A stretch of DNA of 9,877 nucleotides from DATJQF01 sp035505995. GTDB taxonomy: Bacteria; Bacteroidota; Bacteroidia; Bacteroidales; FEN-979. Location: NCBI GenBank assembly GCA_035505995.1, contig DATJQF010000116.1, positions 1 to 9,877 on the forward strand, in the 5' to 3' direction. The notes below the pieces were generated by a model. It did no database searches. It saw only the letters and a program-made list of their open reading frames with translations, and was not told the origin of the DNA. Position numbers and translations under genes: made by a program. Every line of letters starts with the position of its first letter. Within the stretch, counting starts at the first letter, position 1. Below are positions 1-5,453 of the stretch, in pieces.

Positions 1-222
1 GATGCTGGTATCGTAATGGACCTTGTCGACCTTCAGCATCCGGTTCACGGTGGCCACCCTCACCCGGAAGAACTCATCCCGGTTATTGGAAAAGATCCCG
101 AGGAATTTCAGTCGCTCGATCAGCGGGTTGCGCAGGTCGGCTGCCTCCTGGAGCACCCTTCCGTTGAAATGGAGCCAGCTTACCTCCCGGTTCAGGATCA
201 CCTTGTTGAGCTTCGGTTCCAT
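1..222 (-). CDS. ppk1: Polyphosphate kinase 1, N-terminal part (runs off the window)
   Basis: Only the first 74 codons are present; the gene continues beyond the left edge. The translation starts MEPKLNKVILNREVSWLHFN and continues with RVLQEAADLRNPLIERLKFL and then GIFSNNRDEFFRVRVATVNR. This is the characteristic Ppk1 N-domain, very like the E. coli start ([35 protein letters not shown]). Ppk1 reversibly polymerises the gamma-phosphate of ATP into inorganic polyphosphate through a phosphohistidine intermediate; the catalytic histidines lie further downstream and cannot be checked here. The ATG at 222-220 directly follows the TAA of sixA (225-223) in the same frame with no spacer, so translational coupling is likely. 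No Shine-Dalgarno is visible; the preceding bases are sixA codons. The start is well fixed because an in-frame stop lies immediately upstream. Identification is firm; completeness of the gene cannot be judged. Confidence 0.95.
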   Translation of the reverse strand, partial: MEPKLNKVILNREVSWLHFNGRVLQEAADLRNPLIERLKFLGIFSNNRDEFFRVRVATVNRMLKVDKVHYDTSI

Positions 223-717
223 TTATTCGAGCATTTTTGGATAAACCACAAAAGATTTCACCGCTTTCGCCGTGCTTATTTTATCCCACGAGCCGGTATC
301 AAACGAAATACATACCACGCCGGTGGTGGGCAGCATCTCGATCGCCGGGTGGATGAACCGGTTGGCCAGCCCGGTGATCGATGGGTTATGCCCGAACACC
401 ATCAGCGATCCCACCTTATCCGGTGTTCCGGAGATCAGTTCGGCCATTTCAGCCGGGTCGCCTTCGTATATTGCTTTTTCAATCCGGATGCCGCTTTCCG
501 GGTACCCGGTCCCGGCAGCCACCAGCTTAGCGGTTTCAAAGGCCCTGACCGCCGGACTGGAAATGATCAGGTCGGCTTTTATGGAACGGTCATTCAGGAA
601 GCGGATGACCTTACGGGTCTTATCAATACCCTTCTTCAGCAGGGGGCGTTCAGCATCCCCGGTTCCCGGTTCGTCCCAGGAAGATTTTGCATGCCGGATG
701 AGATACAAGAATTTCAC
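223..717 (-). CDS. sixA: SixA-type phosphohistidine phosphatase (histidine phosphatase family)
   Basis: A 164-residue single-domain protein of the histidine phosphatase (phosphoglycerate-mutase-like) superfamily. The phosphate-pocket motif LIRHAKSSW places Arg8 and the nucleophile His9 at the extreme N-terminus. A second arginine lies in SSPAVRAFETA (Arg58), and the second conserved histidine lies in VFGHNPSIT (His110). The short length with little insertion between these motifs is typical of SixA rather than of phosphoglycerate mutases. In E. coli SixA removes phosphate from histidine of phosphotransfer proteins; the substrate here is unknown. The start codon is GTG (717-715), directly abutting the glyA stop TAA (720-718), and its own TAA abuts the ppk1 ATG. 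No Shine-Dalgarno is visible, so translation probably depends on ribosomes finishing glyA. Cytoplasmic, no signal peptide. The family is secure; the symbol rests on family and length. Confidence 0.88.
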   Translation of the reverse strand: MKFLYLIRHAKSSWDEPGTGDAERPLLKKGIDKTRKVIRFLNDRSIKADLIISSPAVRAFETAKLVAAGTGYPESGIRIEKAIYEGDPAEMAELISGTPDKVGSLMVFGHNPSITGLANRFIHPAIEMLPTTGVVCISFDTGSWDKISTAKAVKSFVVYPKMLE

Positions 718-1998
718 TTACCAGGCGAATAACGGTCGATCCATCATCATTTCATTCACTTTCTTCCGGACCGACGTGATGATATTTTCGTTCTCGATGT
801 CCGAGATCACCTCATCGATCATTTCCACGATCGGCGCCATGTGCTCTTCTTTCAGTCCGCGGGTGGTGATGGCCGGGGTCCCGATCCGCAGGCCGGAGGT
901 CTGGAACGGCGATCGGCTGTCGAACGGCACCATGTTCTTGTTCACCGTGATATCGGCCCTCACCAGCGTGTTCTCCACCTGCTTGCCGGTGACCGCCGGG
1001 AATTTCTTCCGCAGGTCGATCAGCATCAGGTGGTTGTCGGTCCCGCCGGAAATGACATGATAGCCTTTATCCACGAATGCCTGTGCCATCACCGCGGCGT
1101 TCTTCTTCACCTGGATCACATAATCCAGGTACCCGTCGGTGAGGTCTTCAAAGAATGAGACAGCCTTGGACGCGATCACATGCTCCAGCGGCCCTCCCTG
1201 GACTCCCGGAAAAACCGCCGAATCCAGCAGCTGGGTGAAGGTCTTCACTTCGCCCTTCGGGGTGGTCAGACCCCAGGGATTCGGGAAATCCGTCCCCACG
1301 AGGATCATTCCGCCCCTCGGTCCGCGCAGGGTTTTATGGGTGGTGGTGGTCACGACATGACACCAGGGCATGGGATCGTTCAGGAGACCCCGTGCGATCA
1401 ATCCTGCCGGGTGGGCAATATCCGCCATCAGGATGGCGCCGACCTTATCGGCGATCTCCCGCATCCGCTTATAGTCCCAGTCACGCGAATAGGCCGAGGC
1501 GCCGGCGAGGATCAGCCTGGGCTTCACCTCCAGCGCCTTCTGTTCCATTTTATCGTAGTTGATCACACCGGTGGCTTCCTCCACCTGGTAACCCACGGCC
1601 TTGTACAGGATCCCGGAAGAATTCACCGGCGAGCCGTGCGAAAGATGTCCTCCATGGGCAAGATCGAGGCCCATAAAGGTGTCGCCGGGCTTCAGCACCG
1701 TCATCAGCACGGCCATGTTCGCCTGTGCGCCCGAATGGGGCTGGACATTGGCCCAGCCGGCCCGGAATAAAAGTTTGGCACGGTCGATGGCCAGCTGCTC
1801 CGATTCATCCACGTTCTGGCATCCGCCGTAATAGCGCTTCCCGGGGTATCCTTCCGCATATTTGTTGGTGAGACAGGAGCCCATGGCTTTCAAAACCTGG
1901 TCGCTTACGAAGTTCTCGGATGCGATCAGCTCCAGCCCGCTCGTCTGGCGGTGAAGTTCTTTCTTAATGATCGAGAATAACTTGGTATCTTTTTTCAT
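718..1998 (-). CDS. glyA: Serine hydroxymethyltransferase
   Basis: A 426-residue cytoplasmic, PLP-dependent, fold-type I enzyme that interconverts serine plus tetrahydrofolate with glycine plus 5,10-methylene-THF. Family signatures appear in order: GLELIASENFVS (residues 21-32), LTNKYAEGYPGKRYYGGC (43-60), NVQPHSGAQAN (84-94), DLAHGGHLSHG (112-122), MADIAHPAGL (191-200) and TTTTHKTLRGPRGG (217-230), in which Lys222 is the expected PLP Schiff-base lysine. Length matches the usual bacterial enzyme of about 415-430 residues. I chose the ATG at 1998-1996, giving MKKDTKLFSIIKKE, because the family start lies there. The frame is open to a TTG at 2046, but that would add 16 unrelated residues (MSEISGFRGNYH...) and run through the -7 element. 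No Shine-Dalgarno precedes the ATG. First gene of the operon glyA-sixA-ppk1; its TAA is immediately followed by the GTG of sixA. Confidence 0.97.
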   Translation of the reverse strand: MKKDTKLFSIIKKELHRQTSGLELIASENFVSDQVLKAMGSCLTNKYAEGYPGKRYYGGCQNVDESEQLAIDRAKLLFRAGWANVQPHSGAQANMAVLMTVLKPGDTFMGLDLAHGGHLSHGSPVNSSGILYKAVGYQVEEATGVINYDKMEQKALEVKPRLILAGASAYSRDWDYKRMREIADKVGAILMADIAHPAGLIARGLLNDPMPWCHVVTTTTHKTLRGPRGGMILVGTDFPNPWGLTTPKGEVKTFTQLLDSAVFPGVQGGPLEHVIASKAVSFFEDLTDGYLDYVIQVKKNAAVMAQAFVDKGYHVISGGTDNHLMLIDLRKKFPAVTGKQVENTLVRADITVNKNMVPFDSRSPFQTSGLRIGTPAITTRGLKEEHMAPIVEMIDEVISDIENENIITSVRKKVNEMMMDRPLFAW

Positions 1999-2043
1999 AT
2001 CTGGTAAGGGATGATAGTTTCCGCGAAACCCTGAAATTTCAGA

Positions 2044-2051
2044 CAAAAGTA
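2044..2051 (-). promoter_or_regulatory. Candidate -7 promoter element for the glyA operon
   Basis: On the minus strand these bases read TACTTTTG, an exact match to the Bacteroidota primary sigma factor -7 element TAnnTTTG. It lies 45 bases upstream of the glyA ATG, so transcription would start near 2038 with a leader of about 40 bases. No convincing TTG or TTTG -33 element is found at the usual 19-21 base spacing. The call therefore rests on the -7 match and its position. Confidence 0.45.
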
Positions 2052-2055
2052 GGGA

Positions 2056-2068
2056 ATTTGATACAAAT
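2056..2068. promoter_or_regulatory. 13-bp inverted repeat ATTTGATACAAAT in the glyA divergent region (possible operator)
   Basis: ATTTG and CAAAT are perfect inverted arms around ATA. The site lies between the divergent glyA and T9SS type B genes, five bases upstream of the candidate glyA -7 element. The same 13 bases recur on the minus strand at 9574-9586 in the promoter region of the small gene at 9229-9537. A looser version, TTTGATATACAA, lies at 5344-5355 upstream of the beta-helix gene. It could be an operator. It could equally be a palindromic relic of TTTG-containing promoter elements on both strands. No regulator gene is visible in the window. Confidence 0.35.
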
Positions 2069-2127
2069 TAAGCATTTTTGTACGTTGTAACACGATGGGG
2101 ATGCTTCGGAAGGATTTCTACCGGAAG

Positions 2128-2162
2128 GGTCATAAGTCATGGGTCATTAGATATCGGTCATT
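2128..2162 (+). repeat. Five-unit 7-bp repeat array (GGTCATT type) ending one base before a start codon
   Basis: Five consecutive heptamers in perfect phase: GGTCATA, AGTCATG, GGTCATT, AGATATC, GGTCATT. Four of the five are close variants of GGTCATT and the fourth (AGATATC) is degenerate. The array ends one base before the ATG at 2164. The same heptamer family fills 9705-9831. The unit length is not a multiple of three, and the array lies upstream of the signal peptide start, so it is best read as 5'-untranslated sequence. Confidence 0.75.
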
Positions 2163-2163
2163 A

Positions 2164-3336
2164 ATGCAAAAAGTTTTATCTGTCCTGATCCTCTTCCTTC
2201 TTTGCACGGAGCCCCTCCTTGCACAGCTCGACGCCGGCCCTAACGACACCATCACCTCCGGAGTGGCCGTTACCCTTACCGCCACCTACGGGGAGATCGC
2301 CACGGGGGTCACCACCAGCGACGATGGCGTGGAAGGGCCGTTCCCGATCGGATTCTCCTTCAGCTTCTATGGGAATATTTTCGACCAGTTCTATATCGGG
2401 GCGAACGGATGGATCAGCTTTTCGCCGAACCTGAATTCCAAAGGGGTACGCGGGATCCTGCTGCCCAGCCTCGATCCGAACACTCCCAAGAATTGCATCT
2501 GCGGACCCTTCATGGACCTGAACCCCATCTCAGCCGGCAGCCCCTATATATTTTACCTGACGATCGGGCAGGCTCCCAACCGGAAGCTGGTGGTCATGTG
2601 GTGCCAGACGCCCCTGTTCCAGTGTGAGAACTCCGATTTCGCCACCTTCCAGATCGTGCTGGACGAAGGCTCGAACACGATCGAAAATCATATTTACGTC
2701 AAGCCGACCTGCCAGGAGCCCAATGCAACGCATGAGGCGACCCAGGGCATCCAGAATTCCATCGGGACTTTCGGGACGACCGTCCCGGGCAGGAACCATA
2801 CGGTCTGGGAGGTCACCGTTCCGGAAGGATGGAAATATACGCCCACCTCCATCGACAGCTTCCAGGTGGCCCCGGTCCCCTTCCGCCTGGAGCCGATCGT
2901 GCCGGGAGAGAAGATCACCTATGCCTGGTACCAGGGATCCGATTTCCTGGGCGACGGGCCCACGGTCACCGTGGCGCCGAACGCGACCACCCAATATAAA
3001 GTCATTGCCACCCTTTGTAACGGAGAACAGTTCACCGATTCCGTGACCGTGGTGGTACTGCCCAACCTGCCCAATGCATTTTCTCCCAACGGCGACGGGC
3101 TCAATGATAAATTCCGGGTCATCGGCATCCCGCCGGAGAACATCACCAAGTTCAATATCGAGATCTACGACCGGTGGGGGCAGATGGTCTTCCACAGCAA
3201 CGATATAGAGGATTCCTGGGACGGGAAGCAGGATGGCCAGCCCTGCCCCGTAGGGTTGTACGCCTGGGTGATGTACTATGAGACCGACAGCAAAACGAAG
3301 ATCACCAACAAGGGTACGGTGATGCTGGTGCGCTAG
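2164..3336 (+). CDS. Secreted protein with T9SS type B (gliding-motility-associated) C-terminal sorting domain
   Basis: A 390-residue exported protein. Residues 1-20 are a signal peptide (MQKVLSVLILFLLCTEPLLA) with likely cleavage at LLA-Q. Residues 22-225 form a beta-rich region of unknown function containing PFPIGFSFSFYGNIFDQFYI (59-78) and GANGWISFSPN, resembling the N-terminal sandwich of other Bacteroidota surface proteins. Six cysteines (111, 113, 147, 154, 183, 285) precede the last domain. Residues 230-298 look like an Ig/PKD-type module (YAWYQGSDFLGDGPTVTV, 253-270). Residues 300-390 are the type B sorting domain: LPNAFSPNGDGLNDKF, FNIEIYDRWGQMVF, WDGKQDGQPCPVGLYAW and a terminal KGTVMLVR. 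It is therefore expected to cross the outer membrane through T9SS and be surface-attached or released. The frame is open from 2095, but the ATG at 2164 is preferred because the signal peptide begins there and the upstream part is repeat DNA. The stop TAG overlaps the convergent neighbour. The biological role is unknown. Confidence 0.88.
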   Translation: MQKVLSVLILFLLCTEPLLAQLDAGPNDTITSGVAVTLTATYGEIATGVTTSDDGVEGPFPIGFSFSFYGNIFDQFYIGANGWISFSPNLNSKGVRGILLPSLDPNTPKNCICGPFMDLNPISAGSPYIFYLTIGQAPNRKLVVMWCQTPLFQCENSDFATFQIVLDEGSNTIENHIYVKPTCQEPNATHEATQGIQNSIGTFGTTVPGRNHTVWEVTVPEGWKYTPTSIDSFQVAPVPFRLEPIVPGEKITYAWYQGSDFLGDGPTVTVAPNATTQYKVIATLCNGEQFTDSVTVVVLPNLPNAFSPNGDGLNDKFRVIGIPPENITKFNIEIYDRWGQMVFHSNDIEDSWDGKQDGQPCPVGLYAWVMYYETDSKTKITNKGTVMLVR

Positions 3337-3367
3337 TTTCTGGTCGCTGTCTGCTGGTCCCTGGTCA
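3333..3367. repeat. 7-bp repeat array (CTGGTC type) at the shared end of two convergent genes
   Basis: Read on the plus strand, four heptamers are in phase at 3340-3367: CTGGTCG, CTGTCTG, CTGGTCC, CTGGTCA. The preceding seven bases, CTAGTTT (3333-3339), are a degenerate in-phase fifth unit and contain the CTAG that supplies the stop codon of both converging genes. On the minus strand the array encodes the last residues of the hydrolase (TRDQQTATRN). The core GGTC and the 7-bp step link it to the arrays at 2128-2162 and 9705-9831. The array is short and the sequence differs from GGTCATT, so kinship is an inference. Confidence 0.5.
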
Positions 3368-5219
3368 GAATTTCCTTCAGCCATTCCCTGAATTTCCCGA
3401 GCGTTTCCTGGTTCGGGCTTTCGTGTCCGACGGGTTCTTCAATATACGTGACAGCAGCTCCGTGAGTCCTGAGCTTTTCAACCAGCATCCGGGTTTCATC
3501 TATTGGAATATTGAAGTCCTGGGTCCCGTGGAAGATGAACAGCTGCTTTCCCGAAAAGGGAGTGAGATTCCGGTCGTCCAGGAAATTCATCTGATCCGGA
3601 CCGATCCACCTGACCGCGATATCAGGACCTCCTGAGAAAACAGCCAGGGCACGGTACCGCCGGGGATGTTCGTAGCATGTGCGGTAAACCCCGTATCCTC
3701 CCATGGAAAACCCGGCCAGGATGATCCGCGTGGTATCGACCGGATAATTACGGATGACATCTTCGATGGCCTCTTCGATATCTTCCTGGGCATGATCGGT
3801 CACATAGCAGTTGCTGGTTCCCCGGCCGTTGGGAGCGAGCTGGATCATGGGGATCCCGTAATCGGGGAGAAACTCCAGGATCTCCCGGTCGTCCTGCCCG
3901 CTGCCGTGCAGGAAAACCATCAGCGGGTACCGCCTGCCGGGATCGGGGTCCTGCGGCACGCTGACCGTATAAGGACGGTATGTGGTATCCACGGCCGAAA
4001 GGAAAGCGCGCCGGAAGATCCCCTTTTTTTGGGCGATCAGATCTTTCGGATCCCGGATCAGCTTCAGGATCTCCTCGAGACGGGTCCGGATAGAATAAGC
4101 CGTTTCGTAAGGTTTCAGATTCCGGAGCTCCTCGCCCGCATCCCCGATCATGAACCGCAGGGTGGCATAGCTGCCCGGCGAAAGGGAAGCCTTCCTTCCT
4201 TCAAGTTGCAGGGTCAGCTCTTCAGGGGAGATCGAAGGCAATACCGTGAACCAGAGGGTCCCCTTTGAATGGCCCGGCGACTGGCTCCATTCGAGCGAGT
4301 ATCCCCCCGGCGCCAGATCAGAACAGCGGATCTCCTGCTCAACGCAGGTGATCCCGGTGTCCGGCTTTATTTCCGCTCTCCTTCCACAGACCGGGTCATG
4401 CTCTCCGCTGAAAACGTTGAATCGAAAAGAAAGAGTATTCCCGGCCGGAGGGCTGACAGCCACCCGGACCTTCAGGTTTTCCCCTTCCCGGATATGATTG
4501 GCGGAAAGGATGGCAGCGCTTTGCGGAACATCCGCCGGCGTTGGATTCCCGAAAACCCCCCGGACATATCTCCTGGGCTGCTGCTCGCTTTGCAGGCTCG
4601 GATCCTCCTTCAGGAAGTACCAGGTCCGGTCGCTGCCGACAGCCTTTACCACCGCCACGTTGAGCCCGATATCGCCGGAGAGCCAGGGATGGTAAGGATA
4701 TATTCCGCTCCAGGGGATCAGGCATTCCAGGATCACCCGGTGGTCCTCCTGCCGGGCTGAAAACCGGGCCTCATTGAGGCGGGTCATCGCCAGGTCCACA
4801 TTGCGGTACCAGATGAATTTCTTTTGCCAGCCGGACTGTCCTGCCGGCTGCGCGGTGAATCCGAGAACGTAAAATTCACGCGAAGGTTCATCGCCGGGAG
4901 CGGGACGGGCGATCACCACGATCATGCCGTCGCCGTTCTGATAGCCGCGGTCGCGGAAGATCAGCGAGTCGGAAACGATCTCTGCCCGGATATACAGGAA
5001 ATCCGTTCCGTACCCGATCCGGAAAGTGGCCGGAGGAATATCGGAACCTGCCGAATCGGGGTCGGTTTTACTGAAATGCTGAACAGGCAGCGACTGCCAC
5101 AGCGTATCCGCCGAAAGGCCGACCGGGGGAGCGGATCCCAGGAAACCGATCCGGAGATGATCCTGGGCGGGTAAGGGCAGTGTGAGAATGGCGAGAAAAA
5201 GAGAGAGCAGCTTCTTCAT
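3333..5219 (-). CDS. Exported CBM9-like domain plus alpha/beta-hydrolase (esterase/peptidase-type) protein
   Basis: A 628-residue exported enzyme. Residues 1-19 are a signal peptide (MKKLLSLFLAILTLPLPAQ). Residues about 35-225 look like a CBM9/DOMON-type carbohydrate-binding sandwich: PPATFRIGYGTDFLYIRAEI (62-81), then FRDRGYQNGDGMIVVIARP (88-106) and GLNVAVVKA. Residues about 235-327 form an Ig-like linker. Residues about 405-620 are an alpha/beta-hydrolase of the prolyl-oligopeptidase/feruloyl-esterase type: VFLHGSGQDD (435-444, oxyanion region), nucleophile Ser505 in LAGFSMGGYG, Asp568 in FHGTQDFNIP and His599 in VGHESP. The triad is complete and in the right order, so hydrolysis of an ester or peptide bond is expected. 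A polysaccharide ester substrate is a guess from the binding domain. There is no T9SS tail, so a periplasmic location is likely. Start ATG at 5219, no Shine-Dalgarno. The last ten codons coincide with a 7-bp repeat array, and the TAG overlaps the stop of the convergent gene. Confidence 0.87.
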   Translation of the reverse strand: MKKLLSLFLAILTLPLPAQDHLRIGFLGSAPPVGLSADTLWQSLPVQHFSKTDPDSAGSDIPPATFRIGYGTDFLYIRAEIVSDSLIFRDRGYQNGDGMIVVIARPAPGDEPSREFYVLGFTAQPAGQSGWQKKFIWYRNVDLAMTRLNEARFSARQEDHRVILECLIPWSGIYPYHPWLSGDIGLNVAVVKAVGSDRTWYFLKEDPSLQSEQQPRRYVRGVFGNPTPADVPQSAAILSANHIREGENLKVRVAVSPPAGNTLSFRFNVFSGEHDPVCGRRAEIKPDTGITCVEQEIRCSDLAPGGYSLEWSQSPGHSKGTLWFTVLPSISPEELTLQLEGRKASLSPGSYATLRFMIGDAGEELRNLKPYETAYSIRTRLEEILKLIRDPKDLIAQKKGIFRRAFLSAVDTTYRPYTVSVPQDPDPGRRYPLMVFLHGSGQDDREILEFLPDYGIPMIQLAPNGRGTSNCYVTDHAQEDIEEAIEDVIRNYPVDTTRIILAGFSMGGYGVYRTCYEHPRRYRALAVFSGGPDIAVRWIGPDQMNFLDDRNLTPFSGKQLFIFHGTQDFNIPIDETRMLVEKLRTHGAAVTYIEEPVGHESPNQETLGKFREWLKEILTRDQQTATRN

Positions 5220-5453
5220 GGCAAGATTTTTATCCAGAGATGGGATTTCGCGGTTAATGTTACAATCCGGGCAGGATAAAGCGGATAATATTTATTTATC
5301 GAGGATAAAATTTATTATTATTTTTTTTTAAAGATTTAATATTTTTGATATACAATTTTCCGACCAATGATCTCTGGACTCTCAGGCGGGTCATCCAGTC
5401 ACTCCCTTTTACTATCTCCGACAGAAATTTTTGATTCCTAAAAGCTGCATCCT
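5220..5453. other. AT-rich divergent intergenic region with GGATAA boxes and a T9 run
   Basis: The 234 bases between two divergent secreted-protein genes hold no open reading frame. The centre is strongly AT-rich. GGATAA occurs at 5274, 5283 and 5304. The 8-mer GGATAAAA (5303-5310) is also present inverted as TTTTATCC at 5228-5235, and GATAA/TTATC arms at 5284-5288 and 5296-5300 could form a small hairpin. A run of nine T (5321-5329) lies 10 bases upstream of the candidate -7 element. No riboswitch or small RNA could be recognised. Confidence 0.6.
5340..5347 (+). promoter_or_regulatory. Candidate -7 promoter element for the beta-helix gene
   Basis: TATTTTTG matches the Bacteroidota -7 consensus TAnnTTTG exactly. 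It lies 106 bases upstream of the ATG at 5454, giving a leader of about 100 bases. The -33 region is a T/A tract without a clear TTTG. The bases that follow, ATATACAA, make TTTGATATACAA, which resembles the inverted repeat at 2056-2068 and 9574-9586. Confidence 0.4.

Noticed and set aside
16..732. Long open frame (238 codons) antisense to sixA and ppk1
   Set aside because: The minus strand carries clear SixA and Ppk1 motifs; the plus-strand translation resembles nothing and is low in hydrophobic pattern.
1999..2046. TTG start at 2046 that would lengthen glyA by 16 residues
   Set aside because: The extra residues do not resemble the family N-terminus, the ATG at 1998 does, and the extension runs into the candidate -7 element.
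1999..2095. Glycine riboswitch upstream of glyA
   Set aside because: The leader after the candidate promoter is only about 40 bases, too short for the aptamer, and no matching helices are visible.
2095..2163. ATG at 2095 as the start of the T9SS type B protein
   Set aside because: It would place 23 basic residues, partly encoded by 7-bp repeats, in front of a textbook signal peptide beginning at 2164.
2530..3384. Long open frame (284 codons) antisense to the T9SS type B gene
   Set aside because: It is a shadow frame in GC-rich coding DNA; the opposite strand has a signal peptide and a recognisable sorting domain.
5386..5402. Further heptamer units around GGTCATCCAGTCAC
   Set aside because: The two GTCA cores are eight bases apart, not seven, and no further units follow.
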